The notes under the pieces were generated by a model. It searched no databases. It had not been told where the DNA came from and saw only the letters and a list, made by a program, of their open reading frames with translations. This document shows positions 1 through 8,842 of a DNA stretch of 64,000 nucleotides, piece by piece. Origin of the DNA: Tricholoma matsutake (lineage: Eukaryota; Basidiomycota; Agaricomycetes; Agaricales; Tricholomataceae). Position numbers and translations under genes: made by a program. Positions within the stretch are counted from its first letter, which is position 1; every line of letters starts with the position of its first letter. The stretch is from positions 8,804,001 to 8,868,000 of the forward strand of contig AP026541.1 of assembly GCA_026075535.2 (NCBI GenBank), read 5' to 3'.

Positions 1-199
1 CTTCGTCCAGTTCCCCCATTGGGTGATCATGTTCTTGATTATTGGAATTGGGCACACTCTCATGGGGTGCCAAACTCGGTCCAGCAACCGGTTCTTGCTG
101 TTGAGATCGTGGTCATGTTTGGTTATGATCCGAATCTTGACCCACAGATCTCTTCCAATATTGATCACATGCAATGTCTCTCTCTATGTCAGAGGGGAG
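1..199 (-). other. Flank of the left retroelement nest, possible copia pol remnant
   Basis: This stretch precedes the first gypsy LTR. The minus strand has one frame that is open except for a single TGA. Its composition (acidic, Gln/Asn/Pro-rich) is compatible with the poorly conserved linker between integrase and reverse transcriptase of copia elements, and a broken copia gag lies on the other side of the gypsy cluster. I see no catalytic motif, so this identity is a weak inference. Confidence 0.2.
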
Positions 200-623
200 T
201 ATAAGGGCAACCTAAGCCTCTAGCAAAGGGAAATCCGAAGTTAAAATTATACTACATAATACAGGCATTGGGGACACACCTAGCAAAGGGAAATCCAAAG
301 AGAAAACTCTAAGGATCCCCTTGCTGATGCCCAGTATATGTGAAGACAACAGAATTAAATATAACCTAAAAATAGAAAAAGGCGGAGATAGGCGGATCAA
401 GGCCGCTGAATGACATCATACCAAGGGGTATGTGTCGGAAGGGGTACTCCGCCTCTAAATATAAAAGTGTCAACATGTACAAACATGATAGCAAGGGAAG
501 ATTAGTAATAAAATCCGAAAAAATCATAGAAAATGAAGAATAGAAGGAAACGAGGTGGGGAAAAATATAGGACGAACATAAAAATAGGAAAAACACACAG
601 GGCACCCCCCTAGTCCCCTTACA
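200..623 (-). repeat. Gypsy LTR copy A (solo or recombinant)
   Basis: This 424 bp LTR runs from TATAAGGGC to CCCCTTACA on the plus strand, so on the element's own strand it starts TGTAAGGGG and ends CCCTTATA. It is closely similar to the LTRs at 1047-1471 and 6667-7095. Unlike a true 3' LTR, it is not followed by the polypurine tract and element tail. It abuts an integrase fragment instead, so it is a recombined or independently inserted copy. It keeps several CpGs that LTR C has lost. Confidence 0.85.
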
Positions 624-1046
624 GCACTGACAGTGGTGTGAGTGGGAATGAAGTGAGCACATTTTCCCACTGAGTCAACTGTGCACATCACCGCATCAAA
701 CCCGTTTGACTCTGGCAATTCCACCACAAAGTCGACGCTGAGGACATCCCAACGACTCTCTGGAACAGGAAGAGGGTGTAGCTCACCAATAGGCTTGCGA
801 CAAGGAACCTTGGTGCATAAGCAAAGGTCACAAGTGCAACAATACTGACCAATGAGCTGTGACATTTGTGGCCACCAATAGTTCCATGAGGTGAGCTCCA
901 AGGTCTTCCAGCGTCTGGGGTGGCCAGCAATCTGTGAGTCATGGTGTTGGGATATGATGCGCCGGTGAAGGTCTGGGTCATAGGGAACATAGATGCAATC
1001 CCTGAAATACAACAAGTCCTCCTTTTCAGCCCACTCTGCCGCACGT
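624..1046 (-). pseudogene. Integrase fragment trapped between two LTRs
   Basis: This segment is a near copy of the pol interval 2484-2905. It contains the HHCC zinc-finger part of a Ty3/gypsy integrase (His pair followed by CDLC-type cysteines) and the first catalytic segment of the DDE core. It is cut off abruptly by LTR A on one side and LTR B on the other and has no start or continuation of its own. It looks like the remnant of a second copy of the same family, left by nested insertion or unequal recombination. It cannot encode a functional integrase. Confidence 0.85.
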
Positions 1047-1471
1047 TATAAGGGCAACCTAAGCCTCTAGCAAGGGAAATCCGAAGTTAAAATTATGCTA
1101 CATAATACAGGGATTGGGGGCGCACCTAGCAAAGGGAAATCCGAAGAGAAAACTCTAAGGATCCCCTTGCTGATGCCCAGTATATGTGAAGATGACAAAA
1201 ATCAAATATAACCTAAAAATAGAAAAAGGCGGAGATAGGCGAATCAAGGCCGCCGAATGACATCATACCAAGGGGTATGTGTCGGAAGGGGTACTCCGCC
1301 TCTAAATATAAAAGTGTCAACATATACAAACATGATAGCAAGGGAAAATTAGTAATAAAATCCGGAAAAATCATAGAAAATGAAGAATAGAAGGAAATGA
1401 GGTGGGGAAAAATATGGGACGAACATAAAAAATAGGAAAAACACACAGGGCACCCCCCTAGTCCCCTTACA
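1047..1471 (-). repeat. 3' LTR of element 1 (LTR B)
   Basis: This 425 bp LTR has the short inverted ends TGTAAGGG/CCCTTATA on the element strand. The polypurine tract lies directly upstream in the element's sense, at 1472-1486. It keeps most CpG sites, in contrast to the partner 5' LTR, where the same positions read TG or CA. Confidence 0.9.
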
Positions 1472-1486
1472 TCACCCCCTCTCTAA
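1472..1486 (-). other. Polypurine tract
   Basis: On the minus strand this reads TTAGAGAGGGGGTGA directly against the TGTAAGG start of the 3' LTR. That is the expected position and composition for the RNase H-resistant primer of plus-strand DNA synthesis. The same tract follows the LTR copies ending at 57342 and 60645, but not LTR A. Confidence 0.8.
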
Positions 1487-1512
1487 GATGCATTGCCCCG
1501 ATGCATTCGAAA

Positions 1513-2139
1513 TCATATACGACCAAAGTCCGTGACTTGAATGCGACGCGGTGCAGCAGTGTGTCGTCGGTGGAATTCCTTGATTAACCGAGGGGCATTT
1601 ACGTCAGACTCTTCGACCCATGAGTTCTCCTCATACCCATAACCCTTCCAATGTACCAAATACTGGAGTTTTCCTTGACGCAAATGGCTGTCCAAGATTG
1701 ACTCGACTTCATATTGGGGTTCTCCCTCGATCACTGTAGGTGGTGGTGGTGGGTGTGAATGGCGTCCCGGGAACGGATCTGGGGGAGCTGGAAGCAATTT
1801 GACGACATGGAAGATGGGATGGAGTCTGGACATGGAGGCTGGGAGGCATAGACGATAGGCATGTGTTCCAACGCACTTGACAATGGGGAAAGGTCCCAAG
1901 AAGCGATGAGCGAGTTTCTTGGATGGACATGTAGTGGAGATGTCACTGGAGTCAAGATAAACTCGATCACCAACCTTGTACTGAGGGGTTGGGGAGTGGC
2001 GCTGGTTGTAAAATTGCGCCATGTCGTCCTTCGCCTTTGCTAAGGCTGCCCTTGCCTCCTCCAAGCTATCCCTCATGTGTTCTGTGAACTCATTCACTGT
2101 CTCGATGTGTGAGGGAGTTTGGCGAGGTTCAAATCCCAT
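1513..2139 (-). CDS. Integrase C-terminal part with chromodomain (element 1)
   Basis: This is the downstream continuation of the pol frame after an in-frame TGA near 2146. The first two thirds are the integrase C-terminal SH3-like/GPY region (FLGPFPIVKCVGTHAYRL, with the HPIFHVVKLL motif). The last third is a chromodomain with the aromatic pattern [18 protein letters not shown] and NSWVEESD. Chromodomains of this type direct chromovirus insertion to H3K9-methylated heterochromatin. In the related copy near 57.54 kb the codon at the stop position is TGG, so the TGA is a G-to-A nonsense change rather than a normal end. The ORF start is therefore artificial. Confidence 0.85.
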   Translation of the reverse strand: MGFEPRQTPSHIETVNEFTEHMRDSLEEARAALAKAKDDMAQFYNQRHSPTPQYKVGDRVYLDSSDISTTCPSKKLAHRFLGPFPIVKCVGTHAYRLCLPASMSRLHPIFHVVKLLPAPPDPFPGRHSHPPPPPTVIEGEPQYEVESILDSHLRQGKLQYLVHWKGYGYEENSWVEESDVNAPRLIKEFHRRHTAAPRRIQVTDFGRI

Positions 2140-2148
2140 GCGTGGATG

Positions 2149-5100
2149 TCATCCAGTGTCTAAGAGGAAAGGGGTCTGTTGAGTGGAAGCATGGACATGG
2201 TTGTTGTACCCAAACTCGGCCAAAGGAAGGAGATCATCCCAATCGTCCTGGTGTTCATTGACAAAGAGGTGGATGTACTGCTCCAGTTCCTGGTTGACTC
2301 GCTCCGTCTGGCCATCAGTTTGTGGGTGATAAGCAGTTGAAGCGAGGAGTTTGATCCCCAGGAGTCGGTACAGCTCACGAGTGAACTCTGCCATGAACTG
2401 AGGGCCACGATCCGAGAGGAAGGCACCAGGAAGTCCATGTAATTTCCACACATGGTGGAGGTAGAGTCGAGCGGCACCTAGGGCACTGACAGTGGTGTGA
2501 GTGGGAATGAAGTGAGCGCGTTTTCCCACTGAGTCAACTGTGCACATCACCGCATCAAACCCGTTTGACTCTGGCAATTCCACCACAAAGTCGACGCTGA
2601 CGACATCCCAACGATTCTCTGGAACAGGAAGAGGGTGTAGCTCACCAATAGGCTTGCGACGAGGGACCTTGGTGTGTAAGCAAAGGTCACAAGTGCGACA
2701 ATACTGACCAATGAGCTGTGACATTTGTGGCCACCAATAGTTCTGTGAGGTGAGCTCCAAGGTCTTCCAGCGTCCGGGGTGGCCAGCAATCTGTGAGTCA
2801 TGGTGTTGGGATATGATGCGCCGGTGAAGGTCTGGGTCATTGGGAACATAGATGCGATCCCTGAAATACAACAAGTCCTCCTTTTCAGCCCACTCTGCTG
2901 CACGTAAGGAAAGGGTCGATCCCTTCCTCAGTTCTTTAACAGCTCGGGTGACAACATCCTCATGTAAACCGCTACGGTTTGCGCGATGAATGTCACGTAG
3001 AATGTCCCGCTCCTCGCCCTGGGGTACGATGCCTTCCAGTGCCCGAATGGTGAACAGGTCTGGCTGCAACAGCACAATGTTTTGGTTGTCACCGCTGCCA
3101 TCCCCATGGTCTGCACAGCGGGATAGGGCATCGGTCTTCCCCATGCTGCGACCCAGACGGTGGTGCAAGGAGAAGTCGAATCTAGATAGATACAGGGACC
3201 AACGAGCTTGACGACAGTTCAATTTCTTGGCCGTCATGAAGTACTCGAGGTTCTTGTGATCCGTCCAAATTTCCACCTTGTGTTGGGCACCCTCGAGGAA
3301 GTGTCGCCACTCCTCAAGCGCACGCATTATCGCCAACATCTCCTTGTCATGGATCTCGTAGTTTCTCTCTACAGCACTAAGGCTTTTGGAGTAGAACGCA
3401 ACAGGATGCCACTTCTGGTCCTCTGGAGACTGCTGAGACAACACAGTGCCCGTCGCAAAGTCAGAACTGTCGGCTTCTACACGAAAAGGACGCGAATCGT
3501 CAGCAAAGGTAAGGATCGGAGCAGAAGTGACCATCTCCTTAAGCTTTTCAAACGCCTCCTGTTGTGCATTATCCCACCTCCATGCCTCCTTTCCTGTCAA
3601 GTCGAACAGCGGTCGTGCATGATGTGAGAAATCCTTGATAAAACGCCGATAGAAATTGATGAAGCCCAGGAAAGACTGCACCTCCTTCTTGTTCGTGGGC
3701 GTTGGCCAAGCTGTGACCCCGTTTACCTTGATAGGATCCATCTCCACTTGACCCTCCGAGATAATCAGGCCGAGGTACTCGATCTTGGTCCTTTCGAACT
3801 CACATTTGTCCTGACGAAGGTAGAGTTTGTACCGTCGAAGTCGCTCTAGGACGAGGCGCGTGATGCGATGGTGCTCTTCAACCGTGCGAGTGAAGATGAG
3901 GATGTCGTCGAGATAGATGCAGACAACGCCTTCGAGGATGAGGTCATGGAAGATGTCGTTCATCATGGTCTGAAAGGTGGCAGGGCTATTAGTAAGGCCA
4001 AAGAACATGACAAGCGGTTCAAAAAGACCACGGTTGGTACGAAAGGCTGCCTTCCACTCATCTCCCTCCTTTATCCTCACATTATTATAGCCCCAACAGA
4101 CATCGAGCTTGGTGAAGTATCGGGCTCCATGGAGCTGGTTTACGAGTTCGGAGATGAGGGGTAGTGGGTAGCGATTTTTGACCGTGATGTTGTTGAGTCT
4201 TCTGTAGTCTTGAACCGGTCGAAGTGAGCCATCCTTCTTCTTGACAAAGAAAAAGGGAGAGGCCATGGGTGACTTCGATGGTCGAATACGTCCAGAGGCC
4301 AGGTGCTCATCGATGAACTGGTCAAGCTGCCGTTGTTCCTCCGGAGAGAGAGGATAGACCTTGCAGGATGAAGGGGTTGTGCCGGGGGTGAGTTCGATCG
4401 CATGATCCCATGGCTTACGCGCAGGAAGAGAGTCGAATGACTCCTTGGAGAACACGTCTTCAAACTCATGGAGATGAGGGAGTAAGGAGTTAGTAGAGGA
4501 TTTAGCAGCGTTGTTTTTGTGGAAGGCCTCGGCGAGGCGTTGGGATATGTTCGATGTGGCACACACCTCATGCGATGAGCGAATTGCAGTGTAGAAGATC
4601 CGATCACCCTCCTCCACTTCCTCTGGGTCCTCATCATCATCATCCGAGTCCGGCATTAGATCAGGAACCCCTTCCAATTCCACTTCAGGTATAGGCAGGG
4701 GTCCAGCACGACACTTCTGAGTTCGTCGTATTGCCGCCTTCTGTCCACGACGTTCTTGCCTGGCTTCTGTGAAACATGTCTGACAGCAGGATGGACATCG
4801 GCTCATGGTAACCTCCCCGGTGCGCCAGTCGACCTCTGGGTTATGGTCTCGAAGCCATGGATATCCCAAAATCACCTTTTGCTTTCCTAATTGAGTGACA
4901 GCAAAAAGGGCACGCTCACTATGATCTTTGTAATGGAGAACCAGGTCTGCAACCTCTCGGATGGCACCAGCTTCATTTGGGGATCCATCCACGTTATATA
5001 CAGGTATCGGACGTGAGAGTGAGCGAGTATTTAGACGATGTTGTTGTACCAGATGGGAATCGATGAAGAGACCAGTCGCACCAGAGTCCAGGAGCGCAGA

Positions 5101-5385
5101 TACACCGAGTATCTGTCCAGTGTCGGTCGTCTGCAGTTCGATGGCTAGGTTTAAGGAATGTGCAGAGGGAGTGGATGCCACAATATACTTGCATGGTAGT
5201 TTACGCTCCCATGATTTAATTTTGGGACGTGGAGTAGAAGGAGAGATGGGGAGAGCAGGTACGTCTTTAGCCAACTTCGAAGGGTCAGAGAGGGGAGCAG
5301 TCACAGAAATGGATTCATTCTCCAGGGATTCAACTGACAAGACTTCAAAGCAGTTATGGACAGGCAGTGAGGGCGTACGATTCAC
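2149..5385 (-). CDS. pol: Ty3/gypsy pol polyprotein (protease, RT, RNase H, integrase)
   Basis: This is an open frame of about 1,078 codons. In order it shows an aspartic protease (ALLDSGATGLFID, about residues 95-110), an acidic spacer, reverse transcriptase (active site YLDDILIF), RNase H (region around WTDHKNLEYF), the integrase HHCC finger (HHDSQIAGHPGR to CDLC), and the DDE core with the TAYHPQTDGQTERVNQ motif. The RT-RNase H-integrase order defines Ty3/gypsy. The frame is -1 relative to gag and the two overlap by only a few bases, with no ATG near the junction. Translation would therefore need recoding or reinitiation at the gag stop. The frame ends at a TGA that interrupts the integrase tail, so this copy would make a truncated integrase. 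Confidence 0.93.
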   Translation of the reverse strand: MNRTPSLPVHNCFEVLSVESLENESISVTAPLSDPSKLAKDVPALPISPSTPRPKIKSWERKLPCKYIVASTPSAHSLNLAIELQTTDTGQILGVSALLDSGATGLFIDSHLVQQHRLNTRSLSRPIPVYNVDGSPNEAGAIREVADLVLHYKDHSERALFAVTQLGKQKVILGYPWLRDHNPEVDWRTGEVTMSRCPSCCQTCFTEARQERRGQKAAIRRTQKCRAGPLPIPEVELEGVPDLMPDSDDDDEDPEEVEEGDRIFYTAIRSSHEVCATSNISQRLAEAFHKNNAAKSSTNSLLPHLHEFEDVFSKESFDSLPARKPWDHAIELTPGTTPSSCKVYPLSPEEQRQLDQFIDEHLASGRIRPSKSPMASPFFFVKKKDGSLRPVQDYRRLNNITVKNRYPLPLISELVNQLHGARYFTKLDVCWGYNNVRIKEGDEWKAAFRTNRGLFEPLVMFFGLTNSPATFQTMMNDIFHDLILEGVVCIYLDDILIFTRTVEEHHRITRLVLERLRRYKLYLRQDKCEFERTKIEYLGLIISEGQVEMDPIKVNGVTAWPTPTNKKEVQSFLGFINFYRRFIKDFSHHARPLFDLTGKEAWRWDNAQQEAFEKLKEMVTSAPILTFADDSRPFRVEADSSDFATGTVLSQQSPEDQKWHPVAFYSKSLSAVERNYEIHDKEMLAIMRALEEWRHFLEGAQHKVEIWTDHKNLEYFMTAKKLNCRQARWSLYLSRFDFSLHHRLGRSMGKTDALSRCADHGDGSGDNQNIVLLQPDLFTIRALEGIVPQGEERDILRDIHRANRSGLHEDVVTRAVKELRKGSTLSLRAAEWAEKEDLLYFRDRIYVPNDPDLHRRIISQHHDSQIAGHPGRWKTLELTSQNYWWPQMSQLIGQYCRTCDLCLHTKVPRRKPIGELHPLPVPENRWDVVSVDFVVELPESNGFDAVMCTVDSVGKRAHFIPTHTTVSALGAARLYLHHVWKLHGLPGAFLSDRGPQFMAEFTRELYRLLGIKLLASTAYHPQTDGQTERVNQELEQYIHLFVNEHQDDWDDLLPLAEFGYNNHVHASTQQTPFLLDTG

Positions 5386-6629
5386 TCACTGCAAATAGGA
5401 AAATCCTGCTCCTCTACAACTTCCAGCTTAACCTCCTCTGCAACTTGATCCTTCGCTTCCTCAACATCTACAAGTGCCAACAAATCTTGCAAGAGTTCGT
5501 CTCGTCCCTCAGGGGTGAGCATATGGATATCCTGACAATGGGGACACGCTCCAGCCCTGTGTCCAGGTTCCCCACAACAGTAGCAGAGATCCAACTTATG
5601 TGCACAGCTGCGGGCTGCATCAACATCCATTGGTACTGGGACATTGACGGCTGGTGTGGGAGTTTGATGAACAGGAATGGGGTTAGGGCGGGGGAGGCTT
5701 CGATTGAAGGTGTAGGGCGTATGAGTGGTAGTTGGAGCATGGAATGCAGCATTAAATGCTGCATTTGTGAGTTGGTTCTCATCACAGAGTGAAGCAGCTT
5801 CATACCAAGCAAGGATATCATCGTCCGCTGGGCGCCCTTCCAACATCTGTGCAATCTGGTCCTGAATTTCTTGGTTGAGCCCCCGTCGGAACTTCACCAC
5901 CACTGGTAACCCACTCCCATATCCTGCCATGTCCACCAAATCCTTGAACTCATCGATATAGTCATCCACGGATTGATGTTCCTGGTGGTAAGCAGATGAC
6001 TCAAGTCGTGTCACTGCTCGGTGGCGTTCATTGAGGGGGCAGAAGTGGCGTACGAACTCAGCTCAAAAGTCACCCCAAGTGGAGAAAGGTAGAGAACCGA
6101 GTTCTTTAGTTTGACGTAGGATACAGTCCACATAGAGATAAGCGCATTCAGATTTCATGTATGTGAAGGCCCAATAAATTTTTGCAGCCTCATCGACGAA
6201 TTGATGCGACTGGAGACTAATGTATAACTCACAGGAATTAAGGAATGCACGTCCCTGCACACGTGCACCATTAAATTTGGTGGGGGGGGACAGTTTGATC
6301 TGGGCACGTTCCTTAGTGGACGTGTTTGGCAAAATGTCGTTGTTGGGTGCGCTTGGAGTCGTAAAGGGGGAACTATTGGTCGTAGGGTTAGCCTGGAGGG
6401 TCCTAACGAAGTTTTCAATTGTAGATTTAAGTGAGTCGATTTGCGCACGCATTCCAGAAATGTCACTTTCAAGCACGTCGAAGCATTCTGATGCGTCCAT
6501 GTCGCTAGGGAGCGTGTTTGGCAAAAATGGCAGCGTAATAAAGATGAGATTATCTGGAACGGTGTGTAGGGACTCTGTGGAACTTTGGGAAGTGTCGTCC
6601 AGTCCATACCTGCCTATCTTGGGCAGCAC
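5382..6629 (-). pseudogene. gag: Gypsy gag with one internal stop
   Basis: Gag is read in one frame across two pieces (6629-6063 and 6014-5382) separated by a TGA near 6060. The N-terminal piece has an acidic start, a helical stretch and the capsid-like segment around KFNGARVQGRAFLNSC. The C-terminal piece continues the capsid (SVDDYIDEFKDLVDMAG) and carries one CCHC zinc knuckle, CYCCGEPGHRAGAC, typical of nucleocapsid RNA binding. It ends in an acidic tail that touches the start of pol. The internal stop disables full-length Gag unless read through. Confidence 0.85.
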
Positions 6630-6654
6630 GTTCGTGATTTTCAGGCCTTAGGGG

Positions 6655-6664
6655 AGAGTTTTCT
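6655..6664 (-). other. Self-primer binding site of element 1
   Basis: Two bases inside the internal end of the 5' LTR, the element strand reads AGAAAACTCT. It is a perfect 10-base reverse complement of AGAGTTTTCT within the same LTR (plus coordinates 6772-6781). No tRNA 3'-end complement starting TGG lies at this site. This is the arrangement of the Tf1/maggy class, where the 5' end of the mRNA folds back as primer. A TATA-like ATATACT lies about 28 bases upstream of the LTR match, which places transcription start at the primer sequence. This is an inference from sequence only. Confidence 0.65.
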
Positions 6665-6666
6665 AC

Positions 6667-7095
6667 TATAAGGGCAACCTAAGCCTCTAGCTAGCAAAGG
6701 GAAATCTGAAGTTAAAAATATACTACATAATACAGGCATTGGGGACACACCTAGCAAAGGGAAATCCAAAGAGAAAACTCTAAGGATCCCCTTGCTGATG
6801 CCCAGTATATGTGAAGATGACAAAAATCAAATATAACCTAAAAATAGAAAAGGCGGAGATAGGCAGATCAAGGCCACCAAATGACATCATATCAAGGGGT
6901 ATGTGTTGGAAGGGGTATTCCACCTCTAAATATAAAAGTGTCAACATGTACAAACATGATAGCAAGGGAAAATTAGTAATAAAATCCGGAAAAATCATAG
7001 AAAATGAAGAATAGAAGGAAATGAGGTGGGGAAAAATATAGGACGAACATAAAAAATAGGAAAAACACACAGGGCACCCCCCTAGTCCCCTTACA
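6667..7095 (-). repeat. 5' LTR of element 1 (LTR C)
   Basis: This 429 bp LTR is the promoter LTR of element 1. Compared with LTR B it has lost CpGs at most positions: GTGTCGG has become GTGTTGG, CTCCGCC has become TTCCACC, and GGCCGCCG has become GGCCACCA. It has also gained a small CTAG duplication near its left end. A TATA-like box and the predicted start of the R region lie at about 6772-6815 on the minus strand. Confidence 0.9.
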
Positions 7096-7970
7096 ATGAT
7101 GGTGCCATTACCATTTATGATGGTAAAGGCACTGGAGGCAAGGTGGGTATGTTTCTCTTTAGGCTTTTCCTCCTTAGTCTTTTTGTCCCCATGTCATCCA
7201 CATTTTTGGGACAAATCTCCATTGTTGTTTTGCCCTTCTTTGGGCTGCCATTTGGGGTTTCCCCCTTTGCATTTAACAGTGGAAAGTTTGTTGGCCTGAG
7301 GCTGGCCAGCAGGCTTTCCTACTGCCATGTGCCTTGAGGCTTCAGCAACAATGGAGTCCTTGACATGTTTAAACGTCAAGGCACTAGTAGCGGTCGTGTT
7401 AAGGACCGTGGCAGACAAAGAATTGTACTCGCGCGGCATCACAGCAAGTAGGATCATTGCCTGAACTAGTTCGGGGATAGCAACGTTGGCAGCCATGAGG
7501 CGCTCAACCTTGTCAGCCATCTTAGCAATCTCTGGTGCAGGATTCGCAGCCAGAATTTTGATTGCTATTGCAGACCTAAAGTCTGCAAAGACTTGGGAGG
7601 GGCCATCGACACCATAATTGGTGCAAATGAGGTCCCACACCTCCTCAGCAGTGTCCTTGGTGTTGGCACGCTGCCGAATGGAGGGGGCCAGGCGGAGCAC
7701 TAGGCTACCAATAGCCTGGTCATTTTTGTTGCTCCAGGTCTGGAGCTTGGTAGTAGCATCCACTACAAGAGTAGCGTTCCTCGCCGTCAAAGGAGGCACC
7801 AGAGGCGGTTTGATTTCTGCCCCGCTAGTTATCTGCCAGAGGCCCTGAGACCTGAGCCACGCCTTCATGGAGTCAGCCCATTGAATGTAATTTGAGCCAT
7901 CGAAAGTTTGTACAAGTTTTTCAAGGGTTGAAGACATGATTTTGTGGTGGCGGTTGTTATAAGCGCTCAA
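7096..7970 (-). pseudogene. gag: Ty1/copia Gag, broken
   Basis: The best start is the ATG at 7935-7937, giving MSSTLEKLVQTFDGSNYIQW. This is the classic copia-type Gag N-terminus (UBN2/DUF4219 family) with FDGSNYIQWADSMKAWL. The conserved body continues through MPREYNSLSATVL. The frame hits a TGA at about 7194, inside what should be the zinc knuckle (reads KCG, stop, HGDKK). The same frame then runs on, open, to 7096, where the gypsy LTR begins. The copia element is thus broken by a nonsense change and truncated by the gypsy nest. Confidence 0.85.
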
Positions 7971-8183
7971 TCAGTCTTATCCAAGAAAACACATTTCACA
8001 ATCTCAGGAAAAAACACTCCTTCAGAGTGGTTAACCCTAGTCAACCTAGGTTTTAAGTGCAGCTCGCAGGGAGCGCGATACAGCTCACGAAGAGCACAAG
8101 GTTATAATTTGGAGACGATGAAGTCAACGTCATTCACAGCCAATTAAGGTGCATTTGCGACATGCCCAGCAGAGCCCATAACC

Positions 8184-8445
8184 TGTTGGAGCAGACTATA
8201 TATGCTGCACAGGGGAAGAGACAACACATTCCTTACAACCTACCTGGGGTTTAGTTAGACTTACAGCTAGGGGTTAGCAGAGGTAAGAACACTATATTCC
8301 TACTACAGTACAGGTTCTCCTTATATACATAATAGTAAGGATATCACATGACTCCAGAGGAATATGCATATGAAACATGTATCAATATTGGTAATTAATG
8401 TGGGAGAATATGCACATGCAACAATATTGGTAATTAATTTCAACA
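8184..8445 (-). repeat. Copia 5' LTR
   Basis: This 262 bp interval begins TGTTGGAGC and ends TTTCAACA on the plus strand, so both ends carry the TGTTG/CAACA inverted ends of an LTR. Directly inside it the element strand reads GGTTATGGGCTCTGC, which resembles the half-tRNA-iMet type primer site of fungal copia elements. A TATA box on the minus strand (TATATAAGGAG near 8320) fits a promoter. The LTR contains an internal direct repeat of CAATATTGGTAATTAAT. The other LTR is not in the window. Confidence 0.65.
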
Positions 8446-8842
8446 TTGATTCTCTATAAAAGCACCCAAAGCATGAAAAGCCACTACTTTTGACACTACC
8501 ATGCATAGACATTTTCAATATCCATTAGTTCAAAAATGCAACATAAATGGTTGACGATGATGTTTGTCCTTTCCTTATTTGGAAGGTATTAGATCTTGGC
8601 CAGACTCAAAAGTCAGGAAAATCATATCTCCCTCAATTTTGGTCCAGATTGATGTCAGTCTGGAAGATAAGCTCCCCTTTCCAAAAAGTAGAGGAATAAG
8701 AAAAATGGGAATTTTTGGGCCAGCTATTTCCATTGTACAAAAGTAGTGGTGGCTAGCTACTTCGTCACGATTATCACGTGATTGCACACGAAGCTCAGAC
8801 TTGCCTCTGGACCACGATTACAAGGTCTGAGGCGGACTGAGG
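8446..8842. other. Intergenic region upstream of ATG9
   Basis: This 397 bp region holds no gene. A TATAAAAG box occurs at about 8455-8462. The rest is AT-rich and likely carries the ATG9 promoter and 5' UTR. No repeat was recognised beyond the adjacent copia LTR. Confidence 0.5.

Larger units (their letters stand above)
1047..7095 (-). mobile_element. Ty3/gypsy chromovirus, near-complete copy (element 1)
   Basis: This is a 6.05 kb LTR retrotransposon on the minus strand. The order is 5' LTR (6667-7095), primer-binding site, gag, protease-RT-RNase H-integrase, integrase tail with chromodomain, polypurine tract, and 3' LTR (1047-1471). Reading frames are long and the key motifs survive (DSGA protease, YLDD reverse transcriptase, HHCC and DDE integrase, chromodomain), so insertion is recent relative to the copies near 57-64 kb. 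Two in-frame TGA codons interrupt it, one in gag near 6060 and one in pol near 2146, so this copy is probably non-autonomous. No matching target-site duplication is visible, because the left side abuts an older integrase fragment and the right side a copia gag. Confidence 0.93.

Noticed and set aside
1861..4164. Plus-strand ORFs of 60-139 codons opposite pol (for example 3208-3627 and 3868-4164)
   Set aside because: They are antisense shadows of the gypsy pol. They have no domain and mirror the amino-acid pattern of the complementary strand.
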